Shown in pieces: positions 1 to 11,190 of a stretch of DNA of 64,000 bases. The position numbers and the translations under genes were made by a program. Each line of letters starts with the position of its first letter. Position 1 is the first letter of the stretch. The stretch is from Clitopilus passeckerianus (taxonomy: Eukaryota; Basidiomycota; Agaricomycetes; Agaricales; Entolomataceae): NCBI GenBank assembly GCA_944990035.1, contig CALYLX010000159.1, forward strand, positions 1,798,001-1,862,000. Direction: 5' to 3'. The notes below the pieces were generated by a model that made no database searches, was not told where the DNA came from, and saw nothing but the letters and a program-made list of their open reading frames with translations.

Positions 1-898
1 TTTGTTCCGGCAGAGGCTCTTTCCATGCAAAACCTGAGCTCGAAACATCAAAGTACCCAAGAAAAGGTGGCGCTTGCGGTGCGTCAGTGTCCTTCATAGA
101 AGTCAGCTTGTATACATTTCCGCAACCACTGCACTCACCATAGTTTACCTCAAAATGGGGACCAAATTCCAAGGCCACAGAAAGCTTGACGCGCTCGACG
201 TGCGTGACGATGGTGGTGGTTGGAACGCCTTATGTCAGCAGAACTGAACGCCTACGGCGTTTCCGTTTTGGGTAGTCTTGATGCACATGCTCTTGAACCT
301 CAACCACAAGGAACGTCGAAATTCGAATCGACACGGAAAAATCGTTTACTGAAATGGATAGAGAACTTCTGCTGGATGATAATCACTATAACTGTCCTGA
401 GTACCACGGAGGGCTGCTCAGGCGCTATTAACCCCAGGCGTCGTTCTCAAGATTCAACCGTGCATCGGAAAGATTGTATTGAAAAGATCTTCTCAGACGC
501 TGTTTTTGGTACTATCTCTTCATGCTTAATTCAAGCCTCTATCTACCTTTCAGCTTCTATGCGACATTGATGCTCGGTTGGGTCATAACTCTATCAAAGC
601 CACGGGTCGGACCCGTGAGCCGCGAAACCGACGCTATGTTTTCAACGGAGATACCAAAATTTCTCGATTGGAGCCTACATATCACAGCTGATCGAGTGGC
701 TTGAGAAAACAGCCATCAACTGCCCTATAGTACCTGAGCGAACGTTCACCCAGGGATGCTCAGTTGATATCCATCTTTCAAAGCATGACAACCGCTGGGT
801 TCCGGCTGAGCACTTATTTTCATCAAATCCCACCACCTTATAGTATCTCCCCTGTTACTTGAACGAGGTTATCGCTCATCAAAGATTCATCTGCAAGG
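1..898. other. Region without a recognisable gene
   Basis: No reading frame here resembles a family I know. A 116-codon plus-strand frame (220-570) and a shorter one (522-704) have no recognisable domain and no consistent splice signals. The segment just before 899 should contain the promoter and 5' leader of the membrane-protein gene that starts there. The left end may hold the edge of a gene lying outside the window. Confidence 0.4.
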
Positions 899-2399
899 AT
901 GACATCGACCAGACCAATAGTTATCGACGATACGGACGCGCGTGTAGTCTACAGTGGCCAGGATTGGTTCCAGGATAATGGGAGTCAGGACCAGTACGGT
1001 GATTACGGGTCTACTCACATGCATACGCTGCATGGGACTAATACTAATGGCAGTTTGTCTTTCGCATTCAACGGCACGTTCAAGTTCTCATTTTCCTGCT
1101 ATTACGGCCAGCTGACATTCCAGGTTGCCTTCCTCAGGAACATCTTTTAAGCTCCTTGGAACGAACAACCTTACAAAGATCGGGGACAAATTTGACCCTT
1201 TCTGGGACTGCTACGTCGATAAACTCAAGATTGAAACAAACACGCCTTCCACCGTGCGCAGAAACAACTTCCCTCTGTGTGAGGCCGACCAATTGTCCAG
1301 CGGGGAGCATCAAATCACACTAAATATCACCACGCATGGCCAGACGTTCTGGTTCGATTCCATACAATACGTACCACGGGTTGAAGACTCGTATGATTCG
1401 GCCGATATAATCATAAATAACACAGATCCGGCCGTTGAGTTGGGGCCGGGATGGGCACAGTTAGCAGATACCAACTTGACCCTTATACACGGCACGAATG
1501 TTCGCTTGAACTTCACCGGTGAGAAGCATTTTCACAAGGCAATATTCGCGGCTTCCTCACTCTGAGCGTCTTTAGGTACCTCTCTGTCATTGATCTCCTT
1601 GGTCTCATGGGGGCCTCCGCACAACGCGACCACGGGCTCATACTCTATTGACGGAGGGAACCCAGTGACCTTCAGCATACCTGGCCTACCCGCAGGCGCT
1701 ACCTCCACTCTTCTCTATCAAACAACCTTCACCACCCCCCAGCTCACTCCTACCCCACATTCCATCCTCGTCACATACCTCGGCGATGGTGGTCATGCAC
1801 CACTCGATATTGATTATTTTCTAGTAACGAATAGCACAATCTCACAAAATCCCACGTCAAGCTCGTCGACGACCACTGGAACTGCTGGGCCACAAGCAAC
1901 TGGCTCATCGGCCCCTTCGCTAGGAAAGAAGACGATGGTCGGACCAATAGTCGGCGGCGTCGTTGGCGGGATTGTATTGCTTGCCGTCGTTGCGACGCTC
2001 ATATTCTTCCTCGTAAAGAAAAAGCGAAAACGGGCTAATCGCAAGAGCATCATTTCAGATAGGTCTCCCGACATTATGCCATTCATGTCAGCTCTCGGTG
2101 GCGACGGCCGACTGATATTGGGGGCAAAGGATAACCCATATACTGCTTCCGCAGCCGCTACATCATCACACCAGCTATATCCTCATCAGCAAGATAGCTC
2201 TGCCATCTCGGACCAATCGTCGACTTCAAATTGGACGGGTGTGGGATCCGGGCCTTTACTACCTTTGAGAAAGGGTCAGGAAGCACGGGAGGGTGGGCAG
2301 CTTGAGCCTGAGATTGTGCATCATCAAGATAGTGGGGAACGAATGCAACCGCAACGACGACCTATGGTTGATATTCCACCTACGTATACAGAGACTTGA
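899..2399 (+). CDS. Single-pass membrane protein with two tandem extracellular domains (copy A)
   Basis: I read three exons, 899-1073, 1138-1518 and 1576-2399, giving 459 aa. The protein starts MTSTRPIVIDDTD with no classical signal peptide, as is usual for this agaricomycete family. Domain 1 (about 1-185) and domain 2 (about 190-325) each open with a (V/I)(D/N)(D/N)TDP-like strand and continue through HGT..N.SLSF.FNG|TS. Both are cut by a phase-1 intron at the same G|TS position, so the protein arose by duplicating one domain with its intron. A Gly-rich TM helix (GPIVGGVVGG...) is followed by a Lys/Arg stop-transfer stretch and a low-complexity tail with HHQDSG and PPTYTET at the end. Intron 1 begins with GC rather than GT. 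Function is unknown; a surface receptor, sensor or adhesion role is inferred only from the topology. Confidence 0.8.
1074..1137 (+). other. GC-AG intron in copy A
   Basis: The exon ends AAC-G and the intron starts GCACGT, where the paralogue at 4548 has GTACGT. The acceptor CTCAG at 1133-1137 rejoins the conserved G-T-S codons. Without removing this intron the frame stops at 1150. This is a 64-nt non-canonical but tolerated intron class. Confidence 0.7.
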
Positions 2400-2501
2400 T
2401 GGTCCATGGCCTCAGGCTCAGCTGGTTTGGATCTATACTAGGTTCGCTCTATCTTTATTTTATTCGGTGTACTGGATGTACAGCCTGAAGTACTTGAAAT
2501 A

Positions 2502-3786
2502 CTACAGCCATGGCCTAATTGAAAAACAAACATATAGAGGAACACGTACCCTGGCGGACGCAATCGCTGTTAATCTCTCCCGAGTTTCTTTGACCCATCT
2601 CAATACCCAAACTTCCGATTGTTCAGCGGTGGCCAGGGCCTCCAAGAATTGTTGCTTGAGCGGAGCCAACGGATTTTCTGCCAGGGGCGCCGGTCCAGCA
2701 ACCTCATCGAACACCTTCCGAAGCTGCGTCTTCTCCCAGTCGTCCCAGAGCTGATTCCGTAGTTCATCTGTGCCATCAAGTTCAACTCGATTTGCTTCTT
2801 CCGCGACCTCAGGGCCAATAAGACATTGGAGATATGAATGTTCCCTCTGCGGACTCGCATTCGTAAATTCCCAATCTATGACAGCAGTGATTTGGAGTGT
2901 GTCAGAGTCGATCATGATGTTGCGATGCGACAGATCTGGGTGCATAAGGACTGTGCGAATCGGGTCGTGTCTGTCCTCTTTCGGGAAGATCTGAGGAATG
3001 AGGGAGCGCAATTCTTCTACTGCGTATAGAACGCTGGGCGCGTCTTCGAAGAGGCATGAGTCAAAATTAGGATCATCGGGCGACATCGTCTGTACGAGGT
3101 GAATGTCAGAAACTTGAATGTCAATGAGGGCTCGTACGAAATCGCTATCGTGGTGGTATGGTCCACGGTTGCGAGAGAAAAGTTGCCTCCTTGGCCCCAT
3201 AATCACGAACTGAGTAACTATGGGCCCAATGTTAAATTCTTTGTTGCCAGCACCATGATACAGCGCCCCGATTTCATGAAATAAACAGTTCTTGCGCATC
3301 TGCAGGACGTAAGAGGCGATCTCGCGAGTGATAGCAGCTTTTGAGCTGTCAGATAAACAACGCCATATATTGCTGGCTGGCTTTCCAGAAATCTTGTCCA
3401 TGAGGATCCATTCGAATCCGAGTGCATTGTTAGATGAAGCATCGTAGGCAATTACAGCCGGAACTGGGATGTTTGTGTGTCATTTAATGTAGCCCAGGGT
3501 GGCGACCTCACTCCGCACTTTGTCGCTTGGCTCGACGGGGAGTGTCGCTCGAAATATGTATGATTTCACACCCAATGTTGCTTTAACGTCGAGTGTATAG
3601 GCCTGATTGAAAGAACCCTCCCCCAGGAAAGTCACAGTGAGCTCCTCATATGAGGTATCAACGTTCAACGCGCGGAAGGAGGTGGTGGCGAGAAATGGCT
3701 TCAACGACAGAGATATCTGGATCAACCAACCAAACGGGCTCTGTATGGATGGTATCTTCTCGCCAGTGCATTTTTGTGAGCGCCAT
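2502..3786 (-). pseudogene. Aminoglycoside-phosphotransferase (APH)-family kinase, broken
   Basis: The minus strand encodes a fungal APH/choline-kinase-like protein. It shows the ATP-loop region (FLGEGSFNQAY), a GFEWILMDKISGKP hinge, the catalytic HPDLSHRNIM loop (HxDxxxxN) and the metal-binding VIDWEFT segment. The natural start appears to be the ATG at 3784-3786 (MALTKMHW...). Two lesions separate the parts: a frame change around 3668-3690, and an in-frame TGA at 3480-3482 between YIK and HTNIPVP, where relatives usually carry a basic residue. No GT-AG intron would remove either. It sits between membrane-protein copies A and B. The family phosphorylates small molecules; the substrate cannot be told. 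A sequencing error could explain one lesion but hardly both. Confidence 0.75.
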
Positions 3787-4372
3787 AGTTTGTCCTGGAA
3801 GTTGAAATAAAGCTGGTTGGTGTATTACCACGGTGATGCTGCGAGGAATCAGACTGAACGATTTTGGGCAAGGGCACAGTGTGTGGCGGCAGGATTAAGA
3901 CTCTTGTCAAGTAGCAACTGCCTTCTCGATCTGAGGTGATCTGAAGAGATGCAGGGTGCGCCATCGACTGGGATGCATCAGCGCTAGCGCTCCGAGAACC
4001 GCGCTGCAGTGTCTGAATCATTCCTCAAGGCTTGAATAGCTTTCCAGTAATCAAGGTAGACGCGCTCATTTTGATACATAATTACAAGGATATAAAGTTC
4101 ATCTACATCACATCCGAAGGACGGTGGACTTGAAGCGGTTGGTACGGCCATGATCACCATCGTGTGGACTGCAGCTGATTTCCGTTGATCGACCACTGCA
4201 ATCAACTACCCAGGGTTTCAATCGTCCAGACGCTTCTCATTACACAAAACATGGCAACCGCTGCATGCTGGTATCGCCTTCCACCGAATATCACCACCCC
4301 ATAACATTGGCCTCGTTGGATTGAGCGCTCTAAGCCTTCCTGTTGCTGGTCAAGGATATCCGAGCTTGAAGA
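3787..4372. promoter_or_regulatory. Intergenic spacer upstream of copy B
   Basis: This 586-bp spacer lies between the start of the kinase pseudogene (minus strand) and the start of membrane-protein copy B (plus strand), so it should hold two divergent promoters. I see no gene in it. Frames of about 70-100 codons on the minus strand have no recognisable domain. Confidence 0.35.
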
Positions 4373-5992
4373 ATGACTTCGACCAGGCCAATCGTCATAG
4401 ACGACACAGACACACGCATAGCTTACGATGGGCAGGGATGGTTCCAGGACAATGGGAGTCAGGACCCGTACGGGAACTATGGTCCCACTTACATGCATAC
4501 GCTACATGGGACCAATGCCAACAATAGCTTGTCATTTTCTTTCAATGGTACGTTTTCACGTATTGCTACATACTAACTGACAACTCTAACTTTTCATTTT
4601 TTTCAGGGACGTCTGTCAAGATTATTGGAACGAATAACCCAACGAAGATCGGTGACACCTTTGACCCCAGTTGGGACTGCTACGTCGATAAGCTCAAAAT
4701 TAGCACAACCACACCTTCCACCAATCGTCAGAACAACTTCGTTTTGTGCGAATCCGGCCAGTTAACGAATGGCGAGCATCAAATAACACTTAATGTCACC
4801 ACACGGGGCCAGACGTTCTGGTTTGACTCGATACAATATGTACCACGAGTTGGAGACTCGTATGATTCAGCGGTGACCGTCGTCGGGAATGCGGATGCAC
4901 AAATTGAGTGGAGCACGGGGTGGGCACTGATAGGAGGCGATCATGCCAACTTGACGCTCGTCCATGGTGCGAATGTGCGCTTTAACTTCACTGGCGAGTT
5001 CATATCCAGCAAGAAAACCCTTCACAGTTGTCTAACATCGAGCTTTTTCAGGCACTTCTTTAACATGGATGTCCTGGATTTCCTGGGGACCTCCTCACCC
5101 CGCGACTACATCCTCATATTCCGTTGACGGCGGAGATCCTGTCACCTTTAACCTACCCGGCCTGCCCGCAGACGCAACCTATGATCTGCTCAACCAGCCT
5201 AGCTTCACTACCCCTCAACTCACCCCCGGACCGCATTCCGTACTCGTCACCTACCTCGGTGATGGCGGCCATACACCACTCATTCTGGATTATCTTCTAG
5301 TAACGAACACCACGCTCACTAAAAATACGACTTCGACGGCCACTGGTGGGCCAGAAGCAACTGGCACGTCGCCTCCGGGAAAGAAGTCTATGGTGGGACC
5401 CATAGTCGGTGGGGTCGTAGGCGGGCTCGCATTGCTCGCTATCATAGGACTGCTCATATTCTTCCTCCTGAGGAGAAGAAAGCTAAAGCAGGCCAAACGC
5501 ATGAGCATCATCTCAGATGCTACTCCAGGCGTTGCCCCGTTCATGTCAACTCTTGGTGACCAGCAAGCATCAGCTGTGAACTCTACCCCATACACCGCCG
5601 TGCCCGCCACCGCTTCATCGAATCACCTACTAAATCCTCAACCACAAGAAAGCCAAGCGCGGCTTCCATCTCCCTACTCCGAGGGTGGGTCCGATTTTGG
5701 TGCAGGGCTGTATGGACAGCACAGTCCGTCTGGTGTCAGCAGCGCGCAACGGTCGAATGACCAGTCAAGTCGACTGCATGCCACGAACCCTAGCATAAGC
5801 ACTTCGGAGCAGTCGGCGACTTCAAATTGGGCAGGTGTGGGCTCTGGACCTCTTGTGCCAGTACGGAAGGCCCGGGAAGCACGGGAGAATGCGCAGCCTG
5901 AGCCTGAGTTGGTACATCACCAGGATAGTGGGGTACGAATGCAGCCGCCACGACCTGTGGTTGATGTTCCTCCCATGTACACAGAGGGTTAA
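4373..5992 (+). CDS. Single-pass membrane protein with two tandem extracellular domains (copy B)
   Basis: I read three exons, 4373-4547, 4607-4993 and 5052-5992, giving 500 aa. It is a close paralogue of copy A: the first 20 residues are nearly the same and both intron positions are conserved. Domain 1 has TMHTLHGTNANNSLSFSFNG-like text; domain 2 ends in DYLLVTN. A Ser/Thr-rich linker leads to the TM helix (GPIVGGVVGGLALLAIIGLL) and an RRRK stop-transfer cluster. The cytoplasmic tail is longer than in copy A and closes with HHQDSGVRM and VDVPPMYTEG. Intron 2 (4994-5051) begins GCGAGT and must be a GC-AG intron, because the only nearby GT donor puts exon 3 out of frame. It meets the F-box gene F1 tail to tail, 310 bp apart. 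No hydrophobic N-terminal signal is seen; delivery to the membrane probably relies on the TM helix. Confidence 0.82.
4994..5051 (+). other. GC-AG intron in copy B
   Basis: The exon ends ACT-G and the intron starts GCGAGT and ends TTTTTCAG. Joining restores G-T-S followed by LTWMSWISWG, which matches the other copies. Copy A has a normal GTGAGA donor at the same place, so GC arose on this branch. Confidence 0.7.
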
Positions 5993-6302
5993 TGTATGTC
6001 TGCTTCAATGCTTTTATTTATATTCTTTGCATCTCTCATTTATTGTCTTGGTATACAAGTTCTCCATATACCTTCGTCATACACAGTTGACATATTTCAT
6101 CACTACTTTAGAGTTACTCTGGGATTTGTTACAAATGTTCAAGGAAATGATAATTTTAGATTCAATGCGTCTACTACATACACGCACAAGAGATCCGTCC
6201 CCCATAAGTTTCGGGATCCAGGCACTTTTCAACTTAAATAAGGAGACTGAATGGAACAATAATCCAGTGTAGTATTCTCTTCGACCCAGTCAAGGTACAG
6301 TT
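5993..6302. terminator. Convergent 3' region between copy B and F-box gene F1
   Basis: This is a 310-bp AT-rich spacer shared by the 3' ends of two converging genes. Poly-pyrimidine runs and AATAAG/ATAAGG-like A-rich stretches near 6236-6245 could serve polyadenylation. No coding frame is supported. Confidence 0.35.
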
Positions 6303-7677
6303 CTAATATTCCCGGAAAGGGCCTGTCGTCCTGAAGAGCTCGCAATCTTGAGGATCCGGGCATTGGCCAACGACGACATTGTGGATGGTCTGGCTACTCT
6401 CTACGAACCTGGTGATGAGACACTTGTGTCCACCTTCTTGGGGTGCGGTGGATCCTTTGGGTATCTGAATCGCCTTGATGGAAACCCTTTCAGCATCCTC
6501 CCGTTGACGCAGCAGATCAGCATCGTTAAACGAGCGCTTTTCCTCCTGCAAGAAGAGCCTGATGCACCTTAGGTTGGGCAGGTTCTTTGCGTGTGCTAAC
6601 TGTTTGGGTGAAGGTAGAGATATTACAGAAGGTATAAGAGCGGGCGGGTGTTGACCTACCGAAGAAATGAGATCATAGTAGGCGGGCTGGCGTATATTGA
6701 TTACCGTCATTTTTGTAAATGTAGAAATGTGACCTGCCCAATTAGAGTCAGAATGCTGTTTGAGAGTTGAGCACATGTGACACCATACTTTCTGAATCTG
6801 TCGTTCTACCAACAGGGAAGACCGCGAATTCCTGGACATCACGGCTACAATTTTGGAGTATATACTCGTTGGAGTTCTCAACTGCGACAGGGACGGCGGA
6901 GTAGTCTTCCACAATGTCAACGTAAGTGGCACCTGGACAAGACTTCACCAATGGAAGCAGTCGCTTGATTACGACAAGCGTTTTGACGCCAGAGAACGTC
7001 TTTCCTGTGAAAGCCGCTGCGGAAGCGTTTCTTCTTCTGTCGCCGAGATATCCCGAGAGTTGAATGGTGTGTAGGTTCTGGAAGAGTTCGAGAGCGTGCG
7101 CCAATTTCAATAAGCTATCCTTCAAGAAAGACTCCCGGGTTAGGTTGAGATTGATTATCCTGGACGACAGATTTTTCTGAGTGTAAGCAGAGCCACTCCA
7201 AGCCAAGACCTATCTAATACAATTTGTCACTCCCAAACGCTTCGAGGTTGCCAAAGCTAATTGCTGAGAGCATTGAGACCATGGATCGCTATTGGGCCTC
7301 CAATCCTTGATGGACACAGGTTTCCTACTGCAAACGTCTATTCGTTCCCATGCAAGTGGGAGGGCAAAGCTACGCAAGGCTTTGCAGGTGACTGATAGTG
7401 CACGCAGGGTGTCCATTCCTTGGAAATATTTTGAGCCTCTCGGGAGCCTTTCGTGTTCATTTTTCATGATGTTGGTCTCGGGCGTTTTCGCTGGGATACT
7501 GATGCTTTCTGGGAGGTGAGAGACGATTTCCGAGAGTATTTCAGGAGGCAGACATGTTAGTCCAGTCGTTTTAGGACCTCTTTTGTAGGTGAGCACCCTT
7601 TTTGCGAGCGTCTTGGAGCCATACATGCAAGTTTCAAGGAGACCGTTTAGATGGAGACGCGGACGGTCACGAGCCAC
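6303..7677 (-). CDS. F-box-like protein F1, with a mutated splice donor
   Basis: Four exons on the minus strand (7677-7214, 7159-6789, 6733-6660, 6599-6303) join in frame for about 401 aa. The F-box is LPPEILSEIVSHLPES (about residues 43-58). It is followed by LRALSVTCKALRSFALPLAWERI, shared by all copies, and a C-terminal block GGHKCLIT...NVVVGQCPDPQDC.LFRTTGPF. F-box proteins recruit substrates to SCF (Skp1-cullin) ubiquitin ligases; the C-terminal half is the likely target-binding part. The first intron's donor reads AG|ATAGGT. Paralogues have AA|GTGAGT, so the first intron base (7213) is mutated. A TAG follows at once if the intron is retained. The gene may therefore be inactive although all coding sequence is otherwise open. 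Confidence 0.7.
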
Positions 7678-8679
7678 GCGTTTGATACAATGATAAGGCT
7701 TGAGCTTGAAAATTTGGCCTCCGACTCAAACTCAATCCGACGTTCCGAGTCAAGGTGCTTGCCTCCAAATTCGAACGTTCAAACGTTGTACGTCTGAGTG
7801 CTTACTTGCTGACTATCGTAGGAGGTTTATGCCTGTGATACACAAGCTTGATCTATCTACTAATATTCGACTGCTCCTGCCGGGGTTAGTAGGGCTCGCA
7901 GCCAACTCGTAGCCGCCCACCATTTTCTGCCACCACACGATTTTGCCAAAGCAAAGATTCGTCTGGCTGTCGTATTCCAAATGGGAATAATGCAATTTCT
8001 GAACGCCATTGATAGCTACTATGATCTATAGCTGCTTCTCTCCAACCCCGCCCGGTACATCGTCATCTAGCTAGCCTTCCTGCAGGCGCCGTCTCTCATC
8101 GATCACGTCCCCTAGCTGGGTTCTTGACAGCACCAATACAAATACCCCATGCTCTCCTCTGTATGTATCTCTATGGCATGCTGTGGTAATGAGGCACACG
8201 CCCTCGTGTGGCTCGAAACCGGGAACAAGCCGAAGAAGCCATCTGTGAGCGTCTAATGTCAATTGACATGATGATCGGGAACCTGCGAATGAAAGAGATG
8301 GCCGGATAACGTGCTCCTTTCCACCGTGGCCAGGCTAATGTTGAGTCAGAATGAAGGACTATCCAAGAGGTCTACCACTCGAAGTGGCTGAAGAGAGGTC
8401 GGCTCATCGGACCCTAGATTGACTGACGAGGGGTATCATATCCCCCCAAACCATGTGGAACATACATGTGATCACTTAATACTATCGTTCTGGTTCCTCT
8501 CTGGACCTACATTGATGCCCCCTTGGACCCACAGAAACACTGCTTCTTCCCGTCCGGCAATATGTAAGCCCTTGGTGCTAGAAAAAGCTTTCTTGCCTTT
8601 CCAGCAAAACCCTCTCGCAACACCTCTTGCGTTGGCCAACTCTTACCTTCTAGCAAGTCGAAGTGGAGCCGCACTAGTG
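7678..8679. promoter_or_regulatory. Divergent spacer between F1 and copy C
   Basis: This 1-kb spacer separates the F1 start (minus) from the copy C start (plus). The part from about 8330 to 8679 is clearly related to the sequence before copy D (about 10880-11190) and more weakly before copy E. Shared words include GGCTCATCGGACC, CTCTGGACCTACA, GTCCGGCAA and CCAGCAAAACC. It is probably a duplicated promoter and leader. An upstream in-frame ATG at 8419 would add 87 residues not found in paralogues, so I prefer the start at 8680. Confidence 0.45.
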
Positions 8680-10210
8680 ATGGGTTACCCCCGAGCTATT
8701 ATCGTCGACGATACAGACCCTCGGATAACGTATGTTGGGTCGTGGTCCCAGCAAATCACCGACACTTCGACTCAATATTTTGGGCCGAATTTCAATCATA
8801 CATTGCATTCAAGCCCAGACACTGGCAGTCTTTCATTTTCTTTTAACGGTGAGCTCTATTCATCTTATGCTGACGAACGAACCTCAACTGCGATACCAGG
8901 AACATCTGTTCAAGTACTCGGACACAACATACCTGGCCCGGGAGGTGCCTCCGCGGAACCTATCTATAGCTGGAGATGTTTCTTGGACGGAGTCGAACTC
9001 CAAAGTAACCTGCAGGGGGGTGGAGGGGAAAGGAACAATTACCCGTACTGCCTGACTGATCTACTGCCAACCGGGGAGCATCAGATAACGCTCAATGTGA
9101 TCAGTAATGGAGTCCCAATGCTGTTCGACTACATACAGTACAACCCCGATTCTGAACACATAGATGGGCCAGCCACAGTAGTCGTTGACAACACAGATCC
9201 AAGAATTGAGTGGGGCGTGGGCTGGCACGCGGGCCCATTGACTAAATCTACAAAGGTCTATGGATCGACGGTTCACTTCCACTTCATTGGTGAGTAGGAT
9301 CGTGTTATTCTAGAATATACAACGCTAATAGCAACTTTTGCCAGGAAATTCCATCACATGGGTGTCAACTAGTTGCGACGTCGGAAACTCAACCAAAGCC
9401 TCCTACAGCATCGATGACGGCGAACCTATCCTTTTTGATGTCCCTACGCGCCGCGAAACCGACCCATTTTGTTCTTACAACCAAAACCTCCTTACCACCC
9501 CTCAGCTGCCATTCGGGTTGCATTCAATCCTCGTCAATTACCTTGGCAATACTACTACGTCGGACGTCTCACTCGCTCTTGATCACTTTCTTGTTGACAA
9601 CACCACACTCCCCGCTACCACAGCCTCGAACCCCCCGAGTAGCGCTACAGTCTCCCAACCTCCCAATTCCCCAAGCACCTCGCCAGGAAAGCACTCTACC
9701 TTGATCGGGCCCATAGTCGGCGGTGTCGTCGGCGGCGGGACGTTGCTTGGACTCATTATATTTTTCCTCTTCTTTTGCCGCAAGAGACGTTCCAAGCAAA
9801 TGAGCCGCATCAGCATTGTCCCGAGCGGGTCTCCTGTGAATCAGCCTTCGAAGAATGACGGCGACCAATGGGCCATACATTCACCTATAGGTATCCCCTC
9901 CCAAGTCCCACCCACTCTGCATGCCCCAACCAGCCAGTATGGTCATAGTTCAAGGCCCAGTACTCCTTCGGGCCCCTTACATCTTCGAAACCCTAGTGAC
10001 TCTACCACGACCCCATCTTCCTTCCCCGGCGCATCTGACGTTGGTGCTAGTGGGCCCTCCACTGAGGCAATACCTCCAGGCAAAGCTCGACTGGGTCGTG
10101 AAAACCTTCTTCCGGGACCCGGAATCGCCCAACATCAGGATAGTGGCGTCCGGATGGAACCTCCATCTGCGAGTGTCGTCGAGGTACCGCCTGTATACAC
10201 CGAAGGCTGA
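8680..10210 (+). CDS. Single-pass membrane protein with two tandem extracellular domains (copy C)
   Basis: Exons 8680-8848, 8900-9289 and 9345-10210 encode 474 aa. I chose the ATG at 8680 because MGYPRAIIVDDTDPRITY aligns with the starts of copies A, B and E. Domain 1 contains HTLHSSPDTGSLSFSFNG|TSVQVLG and a cysteine pair; domain 2 starts VVVDNTDPRIEWGVGW and ends LDHFLVDNTT. A Pro/Ser-rich linker precedes the TM helix (GPIVGGVVGGGTLLGLIIFFLFF) and a CRKRR anchor. The tail carries QHQDSGVRMEPP and VEVPPVYTEG. Intron 1 is 51 nt, a multiple of three with no stop, so unspliced message stays in frame and could be mistaken for coding sequence. Together with D and E it forms a subgroup distinct from A and B. 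Confidence 0.8.
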
Positions 10211-11190
10211 AGGTGTGGGATGGTTGCGTCTTTAAGGACGTTCTGTTTCTGTATTCTACTTATAACATGTACCCGATATACACCTGTCTGAAGTCATTAT
10301 TCCTTAAATTTTCAACCCTGACTATTCTTGACATAGTATGCATGGTTGTATAAGAAAAACACGCAGGGCGCTACTTTGATATTTTCTACAACGACAGGTT
10401 GTCCCCGATGTCACTGATCCACCGCCAATGATACACGATTTCAAGCGCAATTGCCACGGGAGTCTGCGCATAAAGCGACGCACTGGGCCTGGATAGTCCT
10501 AATTCGCGGGTACTTGGATATGAAACAGCCGCTAAAACCACGCGAAAAACAGTCGTCTAAGTATACGCCGGACGCGAAAAACAGACGAGTCCCTAAAAGT
10601 CACTAGGGTGTTAGTTAAGCACTTCATTGTCAATCTCTCTTCTGAGTCGCCAGCTGGCCCTCTTGCGACTGGATGTAGGTAAATGCCGCGGCGGCTTTGG
10701 CTTGAGAAGACGCTTCAAATTCAAACTCAATACACCACTCGCCATCTCTCAATTCGATAGCTCATTACATTGGCAGCCGTTCTATGTCTTCGTAATCACG
10801 GCTTCTGGGATAAGAGAGATGATCGATTTCTTGGACAATAACACGCTCCGAGCCTTCCACCAAGGCTACTAGGCGAGCGTTGAGTTGGGATGAAAGACTA
10901 TCAAAAGAGCCCTATGGCTCAAGGTGGGTTAATAGATCGGCTCATCGGACCATAGGTCGAATAATGATGTGTATGTATAGAGATTAGCCATGTGGAACAT
11001 GTCCTCTCTGGACCTACACTGATGAACCCTTGGACCTACACGAACCCTGCAAGCTTCCTCCTGTCCGGCAAAATGTCAGCCTGTTGTTTCAAGAACGCTT
11101 CCTTGCCTAGCCAGCAAAACCAGCTCGCCACGCCTCTTCCGTCGACCAGATTCTTGTCTCCCAGCAAGTAGAAGCAGAGTCGCACTAGCT
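10211..11190. promoter_or_regulatory. Spacer before copy D
   Basis: No gene is seen in this 980-bp stretch. The last 300 bp repeat the leader found before copy C. A 13-bp word ACGCGAAAAACAG occurs twice, at 10540-10552 and 10572-10584, 32 bp apart. Each contains CGCGAAA, which matches the yeast SCB consensus, but that link is only by motif. Confidence 0.4.

Noticed and set aside
8419..8679. Upstream in-frame ATG extending copy C by 87 residues
   Set aside because: None of the paralogues has such an extension and the sequence matches the non-coding leader of copy D.
8849..8899. Coding sequence inside copy C (51 nt)
   Set aside because: It has GTGAGC and CCAG ends at the conserved G|TS position; being a multiple of three explains why it stays open.
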